This document shows, in pieces, positions 1 to 6,973 of a DNA stretch of 10,592 nt. The DNA lies in contig JAGVJT010000215.1 of NCBI GenBank assembly GCA_020050955.1, positions 1-10,592 of the forward strand, written 5' to 3'. The DNA comes from Legionellales bacterium. Lineage in GTDB: Bacteria; Pseudomonadota; Gammaproteobacteria; Legionellales; Legionellaceae. The translations under genes were made by a program, and so were the position numbers. The notes under the pieces were generated by a model. The model was not told the origin of the DNA. It saw only the letters and a program-made list of their open reading frames with translations, and did not search any database. Every line of letters starts with the position of its first letter. Positions within the stretch are counted from its first letter, which is position 1.

Positions 1-10
1 CTTCCGATCT
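1..10. other. Illumina adapter remnant at contig end
   Basis: The window opens with CTTCCGATCT, which is exactly the last ten bases of the common Illumina TruSeq adapter (ending GCTCTTCCGATCT). It sits at the very first base, in the orientation expected when adapter precedes insert. A chance 10-base match at exactly this place is very unlikely. Genomic sequence therefore probably starts at base 11, and the last codons read into this segment by the minus-strand gene are artificial. Confidence 0.88.
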
Positions 11-328
11 AGCATCTTTAGGATCATGCCCCTTACCATGGCCTGTTTTAGGATCAACTCTTGTAAAAACAGTATCTGCGGCAAGCGAGCCACGAAATAA
101 ACCTTGTGTGCTTGTCTTACTTAAATTAAAGCCTGTTTTAGGCCCACGTTTTTGGTTATAAACAGGAGGAGAACCTGCGCGAAGAATAACACTAATTCCC
201 ATGGATTGACTTTGAAGCATCATATGTGCAGCTAATTCTTGCTGCATCCCACATGCCTTAAATGCTGCATTACCAAGTTTAACCCCTTCAATATCTGCAA
301 CCTGCGTTACATAATCCACACCTGGCAT
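11..328 (-). CDS. Possible ExoY/edema-factor-type nucleotidyl cyclase toxin, N-terminal fragment
   Basis: This is an open frame of 106 codons from an ATG at 328, cut by the contig end. A strong ribosome site (TAGGAGG) lies 5 nt upstream. What I see is R50, then K64, six residues, K71-T-S, two residues, G76, three residues, G80, four residues, D85, then T89-R90. From K64 onward the spacing equals that of Bacillus anthracis edema factor: K346, K353-S-S, G358, G362, D367, S371-K372. The edema-factor residues R329, K346, K353 and K372 contact ATP; here they would be R50, K64, K71 and R90, although R50 is 3 residues closer to K64. The position of edema-factor H351 is leucine here (L69). The metal-binding aspartates would lie beyond the contig. 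No signal peptide is visible, as expected for an injected effector. In this family the domain makes cyclic nucleotides inside a host cell. The assignment rests on remembered motifs, not a search. Confidence 0.55.
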
Positions 329-333
329 TATAG

Positions 334-340
334 CCTCCTA
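334..340 (-). promoter_or_regulatory. Strong Shine-Dalgarno of the cyclase-like gene
   Basis: Read on the minus strand, TAGGAGG lies 5 nt before the ATG at 328. It is the best ribosome site in the window and fixes this start codon. It shows that the cut-off frame at the left edge is a real gene. Confidence 0.8.
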
Positions 341-387
341 ACGTGTGCATTCACGATCTTAATTTATATCATCAGTATAGACGTTAT

Positions 388-609
388 TTATTGACCCAAT
401 AGCCAATCCTTCTGAACTTCCAGCTCTTTCGCAATTTTCTCGAGAAGTTCGTCATCAAGTAATGCTTGTCCATTTAAAAGAGACTCAGCTTTAAAGCGTG
501 GAACATCGATCAATATCGCAAAAGCTTCAATGCGCTCGTGCTGGAGCGATGGTACACCGATATCATCTAAGCCTTGATTAAGGCGTTCAGCAAATAATTT
601 GTTAGTCAT
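388..609 (-). CDS. Small XRE-like helix-turn-helix protein
   Basis: A 73-residue protein. The layout fits the lambda-CI/XRE helix-turn-helix fold: an amphipathic first helix (LFAERLNQGLDDIG), a recognition-type segment (FAILIDVPRFKAESLLNG, residues about 30-47), then L-x-x-IAKEL-x-V and the ending DWLLGQ. The DWLL-G ending is typical of phage-repressor-like regulators. There is no C-terminal peptidase or ligand domain, so it is either a minimal DNA-binding protein or an adaptor with a degenerate HTH. I chose the second ATG (609) because GGATGA precedes it at a suitable distance. The first in-frame ATG, at 618, would add three residues (MKH) but has only a T-rich leader. It lies 59 nt upstream of the cyclase-like gene on the same strand, so control of that gene is plausible but unproven. 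Confidence 0.75.
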   Translation of the reverse strand: MTNKLFAERLNQGLDDIGVPSLQHERIEAFAILIDVPRFKAESLLNGQALLDDELLEKIAKELEVQKDWLLGQ

Positions 610-705
610 GTGCTTCATCCATAGAAAAAAATAAATTCTATTTGTTAGGATATAGCACAGATTTTTGAGAATACAAGGTACGTAAGGACACTCAACAGGA
701 ATAAA

Positions 706-723
706 TGCCCGCCTACGCGAGCA
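706..723 (-). terminator. Probable intrinsic terminator of the membrane/Sel1 operon
   Basis: On the minus strand TGCTCGC, loop GTAG and GCGGGCA form a 7-bp stem with one G-U pair, followed by TTTATT. It starts 27 nt past the stop codon at 751. The U-tract is interrupted, so efficiency is uncertain, but the GC-rich stem stands out in AT-rich spacer DNA. Confidence 0.5.
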
Positions 724-750
724 AGACAGACTGTGTTGAAAAATAAGAAG

Positions 751-1341
751 TTATGCTTTACTGCGCATTTGTGTTAATTCAGCGAAAAACTCTGGCTTGT
801 TCAAACCCATTGATGCAAAAATTTGAGGAACTCTGTCCCAACTATTTTCTTGCTGAATACTAGCAACAATAAGCTCAAACCCTTGCTTTTTATCTTCAGC
901 AACACCCCAACCGTTGATATAACACAACCCTCGTAACCGTTTTGCCTCAACGTGTTGTAATGCTTCGGCTGCCGTCAAGTAAGCATGTGCTTCTTCATAT
1001 AGTTGAGTCATGGTACGCAGATTACTTTGGCTTGCAAATAAGCCATTTGCTTCCCATTGCGCCCTTAATTTAGCTTCATCCAGCAATGTTTTGCCTAGTA
1101 TATACTGGGCTTTAGAATCATCTAGCATTGCAGCTGCACGAAAGCACGCTAACTTCGCTTCTCGTGCAAAAGGAAATTTCTTTTTTCCTTCCACTGACGC
1201 ATACATAGCAGCGAGAAAATGATAGCCTTCTAATTCTTTTTTGAGTATTTCGTCGCTCGGTTGATTATGCACACGACTACGCTGCATGGCCGACAATTTT
1301 TTAGTCAAACGATTGATTTTTAATTTTTTAAAAGAAAACAT
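751..1341 (-). CDS. Sel1-like repeat protein, function unknown
   Basis: A 196-residue soluble protein with a very basic N-terminus (residues 1-23, rich in K and R) and no signal peptide. Two helical repeats resemble Sel1/TPR units. Residues about 58-90 contain FRAAAMLDDSKAQYILG. Residues about 117-155 contain YLTAAEAL, then EAKRLRGLCYINGWGVAEDK, which matches the Sel1 pattern of AA-x(n)-A-x-x-x-LG-x-x-Y-x-x-G-x-GV-x-x-D. Sel1 repeats are protein-binding scaffolds, so a partner-binding role is likely, but the partner is not evident. AAGGAG lies 7 nt before the ATG. It starts 15 nt after the stop of the upstream membrane-protein gene, so the two are almost certainly cotranscribed. The basic N-terminus could bring it to the membrane or to an acidic partner; that is conjecture. 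Confidence 0.78.
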   Translation of the reverse strand: MFSFKKLKINRLTKKLSAMQRSRVHNQPSDEILKKELEGYHFLAAMYASVEGKKKFPFAREAKLACFRAAAMLDDSKAQYILGKTLLDEAKLRAQWEANGLFASQSNLRTMTQLYEEAHAYLTAAEALQHVEAKRLRGLCYINGWGVAEDKKQGFELIVASIQQENSWDRVPQIFASMGLNKPEFFAELTQMRSKA

Positions 1342-1356
1342 AACTTACTCCTTGCA

Positions 1357-1803
1357 TCAACTTGGTGCAATTGCAATCGCCCATTGCATAATCTCTGCGA
1401 CCACAAACACCAAAATTCCAATTCCAATCATTTTGATTACTAAAAATGTACTGTCACGCCTGTCTTGTCGAACTTGTTTAATGCGCTTTTCCGCATCATC
1501 AAACGGCAATCGAACAACATTTTTTTTCATGTTAGCATTCGCACGGGCAGATGCAACATAAGCAATTCCTGCGAAAATACAAGCAGTAAAGAAAAAACTA
1601 TAAAAAATAAACCATGATGCTTCTCCTTCTTTGAACTCCAGGTTATCTTGAAGCCAATTACTCAAACTCAAAATAAAATCAGGGATGTGATACGTCCAGC
1701 CAAACCAGACTTGAGGCAAAATATACAAAGAAAGAGGGAAAAGAAACAAACTAACAGCAAGCGCCATTAAACCTATAATAAAGTAGCGATCATTTTGACC
1801 CAT
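1357..1803 (-). CDS. Inner-membrane protein with three predicted helices, unknown function
   Basis: A 148-residue protein that I cannot assign to a family. Hydrophobic segments at about residues 8-30, 64-86 and 120-145 look like three transmembrane helices. Between the first two is an aromatic, acidic loop (about 31-63, with WFGWTYHIPDF). Between the second and third is a strongly basic stretch (87-118, including RIKQVRQDRRD). By the positive-inside rule that loop is cytoplasmic, which places the N-terminus and the 31-63 loop on the periplasmic side or in the interface. It is the first gene of a two-gene operon with the Sel1-like protein, so the basic loop could be that protein's docking site (inference). 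Its start at 1803 follows a weak GAGAA ribosome site. An 8-bp inverted repeat and a sigma-70-type promoter lie upstream. Confidence 0.75.
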   Translation of the reverse strand: MGQNDRYFIIGLMALAVSLFLFPLSLYILPQVWFGWTYHIPDFILSLSNWLQDNLEFKEGEASWFIFYSFFFTACIFAGIAYVASARANANMKKNVVRLPFDDAEKRIKQVRQDRRDSTFLVIKMIGIGILVFVVAEIMQWAIAIAPS

Positions 1804-1813
1804 AGTATTCTCA

Positions 1814-1838
1814 CTTTACTCTTGAAAACGGAGTAAAG
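1814..1838. repeat. 8-bp inverted repeat in the leader of the membrane-protein gene
   Basis: CTTTACTC (1814-1821) and GAGTAAAG (1831-1838) are perfect reverse complements separated by 9 nt. They lie between the predicted transcription start and the ribosome site of the minus-strand gene starting at 1803. They could form a leader RNA hairpin ending about 10 nt before the ATG, or serve as an operator for a dimeric repressor. Nothing in the sequence decides between these. Confidence 0.5.
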
Positions 1839-1869
1839 CGTCTCCTCGTCCTGATTGAGATTATTAAGA

Positions 1870-1898
1870 AACATAGCAGATTCTAATAAAATTGCCAA
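1870..1898 (-). promoter_or_regulatory. Predicted sigma-70 promoter of the membrane/Sel1 operon
   Basis: On the minus strand TTGGCA (1893-1898, five of six consensus bases) and TATGTT (1870-1875, four of six) are separated by exactly 17 nt. Transcription would begin near 1863, giving a leader of about 60 nt that contains the inverted repeat at 1814-1838. Confidence 0.5.
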
Positions 1899-1917
1899 GC
1901 AAAAGGCATGTGCTCAT

Positions 1918-1947
1918 TGGACATACTCACCATTTTTTCGGTATAAT
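1918..1947 (+). promoter_or_regulatory. Predicted sigma-70 promoter of rimO
   Basis: TGGACA (1918-1923, five of six) and a perfect TATAAT (1942-1947) are 18 nt apart. Transcription would start around 1954, about 25 nt before the rimO ATG at 1979. This promoter and the opposite-strand one at 1870-1898 are back to back, with 19 nt between their -35 boxes. Confidence 0.65.
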
Positions 1948-1978
1948 TAGCACACTTTTTTTACAGAATTTAAATACA

Positions 1979-3286
1979 ATGAATCATCGCGTCGGTTTTG
2001 TTAGTCTAGGATGTCCTAAAGCGTTAGTCGATTCTGAACGAATCATCACTCAACTTCGTGCACAAGGTTACGAATTAGTGTCTACTTACCAAGATGCAGG
2101 TGTAGTGGTCATTAATACTTGCGGATTTATTGACAGTGCCGTAAAAGAATCACTCGATACTATTCAAGAAGCCATGGCAGAAAATGGTCGTGTTATTGTC
2201 ACAGGCTGCCTTGGTGCTAAAGCAGATATCATTCGAGAAGCGTGTCCTGATGTGCTGCATATCAGTGGTGCGCATGCTTATGAAGAAGTCATTCGCGCGG
2301 TTCATCAACATCTTCCACCACCACTTGACCCATTTACGCAGTTGGTTCCTCCTCAAGGCATCAAATTAACACCTCGTCATTATGCTTATTTAAAAATTGC
2401 AGAAGGCTGTAATCAAAAATGCACGTTTTGCATTATTCCAACGATGCGTGGCAAATTACAAAGCTATTCCATGACACAAATCTTAACTGAAGCCATGCAT
2501 TTAAAAAAAGCCGGCGTTCAAGAGTTACTCGTTATTTCACAAGATACCAGTGCCTATGGCATTGATACACATTATCAATCAGTGGAATGGAACAATAAAA
2601 CGCGTCGCACACGTTTTTATGATCTGTGTGAGGCGCTCGGTGAATTAGACATTTGGATTCGTCTACATTACATCTACCCTTACCCCCATGTTGACGAAGT
2701 CATCCCCTTGATGCGAGATGGTCTCATTCTTCCTTATCTCGACATTCCATTGCAACACGCAAGTCCTCGTGTACTTAAGGCAATGAAACGTCCCGCTAAT
2801 GCCGAAAACACATTAGAACGCATCATGCACTGGCGCTCTATTTGTCCATCTATTACGTTACGCTCAACATTTATTGTCGGATTTCCAGGAGAAACAGATG
2901 AAGAATTTGAGTCACTCTTAACCTTTTTACAAGAAGCAGAACTCGACAGAGTCGGTTGTTTTCAATATTCTCCTGTAAAAGGAGCTAAAGCCAACGACTT
3001 ACCAAACCCCGTACCTCAACATATCAAAGAAGAACGCTATCATCGTTTTATGCAAGTGCAAGCTGAGATTAGTCGAAAACGATTACACGCCAAAATCGGA
3101 TCACAACAAACCGTTCTCATCGACGAAATCCGCGCAGATCAAATCATTGCCCGCAGCAAAGGAGATGCACCAGAAATTGATGGTTTGGTTTATTTACCAC
3201 CTACGCCACAGCTACAAGTTGGCACACGCGTGAATGTCAACATCATCGACAGTGATGACTATGATTTGTATGCCACGCTGGTGTAA
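1979..3286 (+). CDS. rimO: Ribosomal protein uS12 methylthiotransferase RimO
   Basis: A 435-residue radical-SAM methylthiotransferase, the usual RimO length. It adds a methylthio group to the conserved aspartate of ribosomal protein S12 in the cytoplasm. The N-terminal MTTase domain carries three cysteines for the second iron-sulfur cluster: C12 in [13 protein letters not shown]48 in NTCGFI and C77 in VTGCLGAK. The radical-SAM motif CNQKCTFC (C144, C148, C151) follows, with GFPGET near 301. The last 65 or so residues are the TRAM RNA-binding domain. [12 protein letters not shown] and the CTFCIIP context point to RimO rather than MiaB. The frame is open back to a TTG at 1892, but the predicted promoter lies inside that extension and homology begins right at the 1979 ATG. 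There is no strong ribosome site. The 3' end overlaps glnE by 28 bp. Confidence 0.97.
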   Translation: MNHRVGFVSLGCPKALVDSERIITQLRAQGYELVSTYQDAGVVVINTCGFIDSAVKESLDTIQEAMAENGRVIVTGCLGAKADIIREACPDVLHISGAHAYEEVIRAVHQHLPPPLDPFTQLVPPQGIKLTPRHYAYLKIAEGCNQKCTFCIIPTMRGKLQSYSMTQILTEAMHLKKAGVQELLVISQDTSAYGIDTHYQSVEWNNKTRRTRFYDLCEALGELDIWIRLHYIYPYPHVDEVIPLMRDGLILPYLDIPLQHASPRVLKAMKRPANAENTLERIMHWRSICPSITLRSTFIVGFPGETDEEFESLLTFLQEAELDRVGCFQYSPVKGAKANDLPNPVPQHIKEERYHRFMQVQAEISRKRLHAKIGSQQTVLIDEIRADQIIARSKGDAPEIDGLVYLPPTPQLQVGTRVNVNIIDSDDYDLYATLV

Positions 3287-5955
3287 ATCACATCTCGAAT
3301 CGCTAGAACATGACGATAATGGTCTTCGTGCACTTTAATTGTGTCCGAAGACTGTAGAAAATACTTATGCAGCAATAAGTGATAATGTTTATAAGCCTCA
3401 GTTAACAATTGATAATGCTCATGCACTAACTGGTCGTGATGATGAAGGTATTTTAATTGCTCTAGTGTATGAGTCACTCGTGCACATGCAGCATTAGGCT
3501 GTGACAATATCAAAAACTGTGTCAAAAACTCCAAATCAATCAAACCTCCTGGCACAAATTTAATCGCATCATGGCGTGCATGTTTATGCATCTTAGTTCG
3601 CATGGCATGAATTTCTTCTTGTAATAAACCTTGATGTCGCTTTTGCTCAAGAACACAACATTTTAATTGCACAAAAGAACGTCTTAGCGTCTGGGTTCCA
3701 CTTAAAACACGCGCACGTAATAATGCCTGATGCTCCCAAACCCAAGCTTGCTCTCGTTGATACGTGGTAAATGCCTTTAAGGAGCTGACTAAAAGCCCAG
3801 CAGAACCAGATGGTCGCAACCTTGTATCAACCGCATAAAGAATACCTGCACGCGAGCGCGTCGTCAGTTTATTTAATATTTTTTGTGCCAAACGGGTGAT
3901 GTGATGCTCATCCTCATGTGATGTTTCATGTAAAAACACCAAATCCAAATCCGAGTCGTAACTCATCTCCCGACTACCTAATTTTCCATAAGCAACTAAC
4001 CCAAAGGTTGATTTAATACGAATCATTTCAGGATAACGTTTCTGTAACTCGTCACACGTGGCTGTTAATACTGTAAAAATAATCACTTCCGCAAGATCTG
4101 ATAAAAACGAAGCAATACGCGTGGCAGTGTATCGCTCATCTAACTCAGCACAAGCAGCAAGTAGCCAATATGTTAACTTAAATTCACGCAATGCATTATC
4201 TTGCATTTCTTGATCATCAATTGAGGATAATTTTTGTTGCAATCGTTCATGAAGTTGACGCTTCGATGGTAATCGCCAAGATTGGTGCTGCTCGGTCAGT
4301 GTATCCAATAAAAAAGGTTGCGTTACTAATAATGACGCAATATATGGACTGTGCTCGAACCAATATAACACACGTCGAAATGCATGGGTATTTTCTGTTA
4401 ATAATGCAAGATAAGCACTACGTCCAACAATGTTTTCAAGTAAATGCAAAACATGCAATAAAACAGTATCGGTATCACGAATATTCACCATTTCAATCAA
4501 CAACATGACCATAAAACGGTCTAATCGAAGATGCGCTGCTTGAGTGAGTCGTCGATATTTCGGTGCATGTCGAAAAGACTGTATCATTTGATAACAGCGC
4601 GACGCATGATGAACACCAAGGCTTGTTAACAAATTAATCGCCATGTTACTTTCAACATGCCCCTGCCAAACGTTCATAAGCTGATTCGTCAATAAACGTT
4701 GCTCATCATCATGATAACGATAACTTAATACCGCATAAAAGGCGTAATGGACAATGCGCTGATATTGACGTAAGCGTGCCGTAAGCATTTCCATCGACGA
4801 AAAATCCATCAAAAAAAGCACATGTGCTTGAGCACGTTCGTCCGTAGGTAAACAATGCGTTTGTTGATCGGCATAAATTTGCAATGTATTTTCTAATTTT
4901 CGAAAAAATAAATAGGCTTGCTGTAAAACAGACGCATGAGCAAGCAGTCTATCCTCACCAAGCATCACAAGCACATGCATCGCGTTTGTTTGTTGTAATC
5001 GTGGTAATTTCCCACCACGAATGAGTTGAAAGCATTGAATAATAAATTCAATTTCACGAATACCACCTCGGCCACGCTTCAAATCATCCAAGCTGGGGTT
5101 TAAAGAGACTTCTCGTTCAATCATAGCTTTCATGCCACGCAACGCCTCAATCACACTAAAATCAACATAACGTCGATACACAAACGGTGTTATCAACCGT
5201 TTAAACCATGAAGGAATCATGTCATGAATAACACGGGCTTTTACCATAGCATAGCGCTCCCAATCACGACCTTGTTCTTGGTAATAAGTCTCCATCGCAG
5301 CTAGTGAACAAACTAAAGGTCCACTATCACCATTAGGCCGTAATCGTAAATCCACGCGAAAAACAAAACCGTCCAACGTAATCGATTGAAAAAGCTGCAC
5401 GAATTGTTGAATAACTTTGGTGTAATAATGTTGGCTACTCAAGGGTTCGACACCATCAGTTTGCCCTGACGCCGAAAAAGTAAAAATTAAATCGATGTCT
5501 GATGAAAAATTTAATTCTTGTCCACCAAGTTTACCTAATGCGATGACATAAAGCTGAACCGGTTGTCTATGTTCATCGAGAGCGACCCCATGTTTGCTTT
5601 GGAGCTGCCGTTCACAATAGACCAATCCATGCGTAATAAGCGCGTCAGCACAATCAGACCATGCGCGCATGGTTTCTTCGGTGCATGCAATCCCTGCTTT
5701 TTCACGTAATAACAACCGAATTAAGTGGAAATGACGAAATTGACGAAGTTGTGCTGCAAAATCACGCCAAGATAAATGCAGCGATATTTTAGAAACTTGA
5801 TGCACATACTCCTTCGCTGTTAATGCGTGAAGGCAAGCATCTTCTTCTAATAGCCTGCTTAACTGCATCGCTTGACGCGCAACATAATCATTTTTTTGTA
5901 AAAGTTGCCGAGAAAGATCGTATAAACAGCTATTTGACTTTTCTTTTACCATCAT
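3259..5955 (-). CDS. glnE: Bifunctional glutamine synthetase adenylyltransferase/adenylyl-removing enzyme
   Basis: An 898-residue GlnE, about 50 shorter than the E. coli enzyme (946), mainly because the N-terminus is short. It adds and removes AMP on glutamine synthetase in response to PII and glutamine. Both nucleotidyltransferase halves are intact. The removase half has [18 protein letters not shown] (141-158, D153 and D155), VDLRLRP (201-207) and [11 protein letters not shown] (294-304). The transferase half has [18 protein letters not shown] (657-674, D668 and D670), [11 protein letters not shown] (710-720) and [11 protein letters not shown] (800-810). The C-terminal helical part is rich in histidine. 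AGAGGA lies 10 nt before the first of two adjacent ATGs. It is divergent from the binding-protein gene, and its 3' end overlaps rimO on the opposite strand. No glnA or glnB is in the window. Conservation of both active sites argues that nitrogen control is functional. Confidence 0.97.
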   Translation of the reverse strand: MMVKEKSNSCLYDLSRQLLQKNDYVARQAMQLSRLLEEDACLHALTAKEYVHQVSKISLHLSWRDFAAQLRQFRHFHLIRLLLREKAGIACTEETMRAWSDCADALITHGLVYCERQLQSKHGVALDEHRQPVQLYVIALGKLGGQELNFSSDIDLIFTFSASGQTDGVEPLSSQHYYTKVIQQFVQLFQSITLDGFVFRVDLRLRPNGDSGPLVCSLAAMETYYQEQGRDWERYAMVKARVIHDMIPSWFKRLITPFVYRRYVDFSVIEALRGMKAMIEREVSLNPSLDDLKRGRGGIREIEFIIQCFQLIRGGKLPRLQQTNAMHVLVMLGEDRLLAHASVLQQAYLFFRKLENTLQIYADQQTHCLPTDERAQAHVLFLMDFSSMEMLTARLRQYQRIVHYAFYAVLSYRYHDDEQRLLTNQLMNVWQGHVESNMAINLLTSLGVHHASRCYQMIQSFRHAPKYRRLTQAAHLRLDRFMVMLLIEMVNIRDTDTVLLHVLHLLENIVGRSAYLALLTENTHAFRRVLYWFEHSPYIASLLVTQPFLLDTLTEQHQSWRLPSKRQLHERLQQKLSSIDDQEMQDNALREFKLTYWLLAACAELDERYTATRIASFLSDLAEVIIFTVLTATCDELQKRYPEMIRIKSTFGLVAYGKLGSREMSYDSDLDLVFLHETSHEDEHHITRLAQKILNKLTTRSRAGILYAVDTRLRPSGSAGLLVSSLKAFTTYQREQAWVWEHQALLRARVLSGTQTLRRSFVQLKCCVLEQKRHQGLLQEEIHAMRTKMHKHARHDAIKFVPGGLIDLEFLTQFLILSQPNAACARVTHTLEQLKYLHHHDQLVHEHYQLLTEAYKHYHLLLHKYFLQSSDTIKVHEDHYRHVLAIRDVIYTSVAYKS

Positions 5956-6032
5956 TGAAAACTGATCCTCTATTTTGTGCTATACCATACTATATGACGT
6001 ATTTTTTCTAACAGTAATAACAGGAATTCAAC

Positions 6033-6806
6033 ATGAAAAAGCATATCGGATTAGGATTCATGTCACTTTTTTCTGTTTGTCTTTATGCAGCAAATGCTAA
6101 TTCTCCTTTACGAATGAATGATACAACCCAACCTTTGCGTGTTGCAGTCACCTCGTTCACTGCTCCCTTTGTCATGCAAGGAAATTATCAACAATTCTAT
6201 GGGTTTGACATTTCCATGATGCAATTTGTTTGCCAAGATATGCAACGACAATGCATCTATGTGCCGATGAGCCTCAATGATATTTATCCTGCCATTCAAA
6301 ATCATGTCGTTGATCTTGCAGTAAGCTCTATCGTCATCACACCGGAAAGATCTAAATTTGTTCAGTTTTCAATGCCCTACATGATAAGTCAAGGACAATT
6401 TATCGGCTCGAAGCAATTAGCCAAACACACTTTTGATCTTAATTTATTAAGCAATAAGAAAATTGGCGTTGTTCAAGGTAGCGCTTATGCTGCAAAAATT
6501 GGTTCGATGGGTATCGATAATCTTCGTGCGATCCAATTTAATTCAGGAGACGAATTAATCGCAGCTCTTAAGACAGGCACCATCGACGTTGGGCTATTAG
6601 ACACTCATATTGTTCATTATTGGCAAAATAACTCTGGATCCACACTACAAGCACTAGGAGATCCTTTTACCATCGGCTTTGGATTGGGGGTTGTTGCAAA
6701 TCGTGACAATAGCGTGCTTATTCAAAATGTGAATTTTGCCATATTACGTTATCAAGACAGCCCTAATTTTAAATTAAATTATAACCAATATTTAGATAGT
6801 TTTTGA
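6033..6806 (+). CDS. Periplasmic amino-acid-type substrate-binding protein (SBP_bac_3 family)
   Basis: A 257-residue precursor. Residues 1-22 form a Sec signal peptide: KK, a hydrophobic core, and A-N-A before a probable cut at 22/23. C16 lacks a lipobox, so the protein should be free in the periplasm. The mature part is a two-lobe family-3 binding protein: LRVAVTSFTAPF (start of lobe 1), GFDISMM, the DLAVSSIVITPERSKFVQFSMPY block (about 94-116, with R106 as the ligand-carboxylate-binding arginine), IGVVQGSAY (144-152), ALKTGTIDVGLLD (178-190) and GFGLGVV (215-221). These resemble ArtJ/HisJ-type polar amino-acid receptors; the ligand cannot be read from sequence, though arginine or another polar amino acid is a fair guess. 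CAGGAA precedes the ATG by 7 nt. No permease or ATPase gene is adjacent, so it works with a remote transporter or as a sensor. Confidence 0.9.
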   Translation: MKKHIGLGFMSLFSVCLYAANANSPLRMNDTTQPLRVAVTSFTAPFVMQGNYQQFYGFDISMMQFVCQDMQRQCIYVPMSLNDIYPAIQNHVVDLAVSSIVITPERSKFVQFSMPYMISQGQFIGSKQLAKHTFDLNLLSNKKIGVVQGSAYAAKIGSMGIDNLRAIQFNSGDELIAALKTGTIDVGLLDTHIVHYWQNNSGSTLQALGDPFTIGFGLGVVANRDNSVLIQNVNFAILRYQDSPNFKLNYNQYLDSF

Positions 6807-6821
6807 TATGTTAACGTTATC

Positions 6822-6866
6822 GTGATACCCTTCGGTACATCATTATGATGTACCGAAGGGTATCAC
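6822..6866. repeat. 45-bp perfect palindrome between convergent genes
   Basis: Two 22-nt arms (6822-6843, beginning GTGATACCCTTCGG, and 6845-6866) are exact reverse complements around one T (6844). As RNA or extruded DNA this gives about a 21-bp stem with a 3-nt loop and no mismatch. It begins 15 nt after the stop of the binding-protein gene. No T-run follows on either strand, so it is not a standard intrinsic terminator, although a stem this stable may stop transcription or protect the 3' end in both directions. It may instead be one copy of a dispersed palindromic repeat; copy number cannot be judged from one window. Confidence 0.85.
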
Positions 6867-6948
6867 ATTACACAATATCAATGCTATTTCAGAAGATTTT
6901 TGACTACGTTCGTAATGACTTTTTCTAAGTAGTTACACGCTATCTAAA

Positions 6949-6963
6949 TTGAAGCCCCTTCAA
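6949..6963 (-). terminator. Weak hairpin after the permease gene
   Basis: On the minus strand TTGAAG, loop GGG and CTTCAA form a 6-bp stem followed by TTTAGA. It starts 10 nt after the stop at 6974. The stem is short and AT-containing, and the T-run is only three bases, so it is at best a weak terminator for the glyA operon. The palindrome further on may do the main work. Confidence 0.3.
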
Positions 6964-6973
6964 AATGACATTT

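Noticed and set aside
41..142. 12-bp direct repeat GCCTGTTTTAGG at 41-52 and 131-142
   Set aside because: Both copies encode the same P-K-T-G residues within the cyclase-like gene; two short coding copies do not make a repeat array.
1286..1561. 91-codon open frame on the plus strand across the Sel1/membrane-protein junction
   Set aside because: It overlaps two well-supported minus-strand genes and their ribosome site; its composition looks like a reverse-strand shadow.
1892..1978. N-terminal extension of RimO from a TTG codon
   Set aside because: It contains the predicted rimO promoter, lacks a ribosome site and has no family similarity; the ATG at 1979 is the better start.
4191..4508. 105-codon open frame on the plus strand inside glnE
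   Set aside because: It is antisense to a conserved gene and has no recognisable domain or ribosome site.
5956..6032. Promoters for glnE and the binding-protein gene
   Set aside because: TATAGT and TATAGC -10-like boxes exist for glnE, but no -35 box at proper spacing is convincing on either strand, so none was listed.
6901..6935. Imperfect 7-bp stem (TGACTAC with GTAGTTA)
   Set aside because: A 21-nt loop and an AT-rich stem make it no better than chance.
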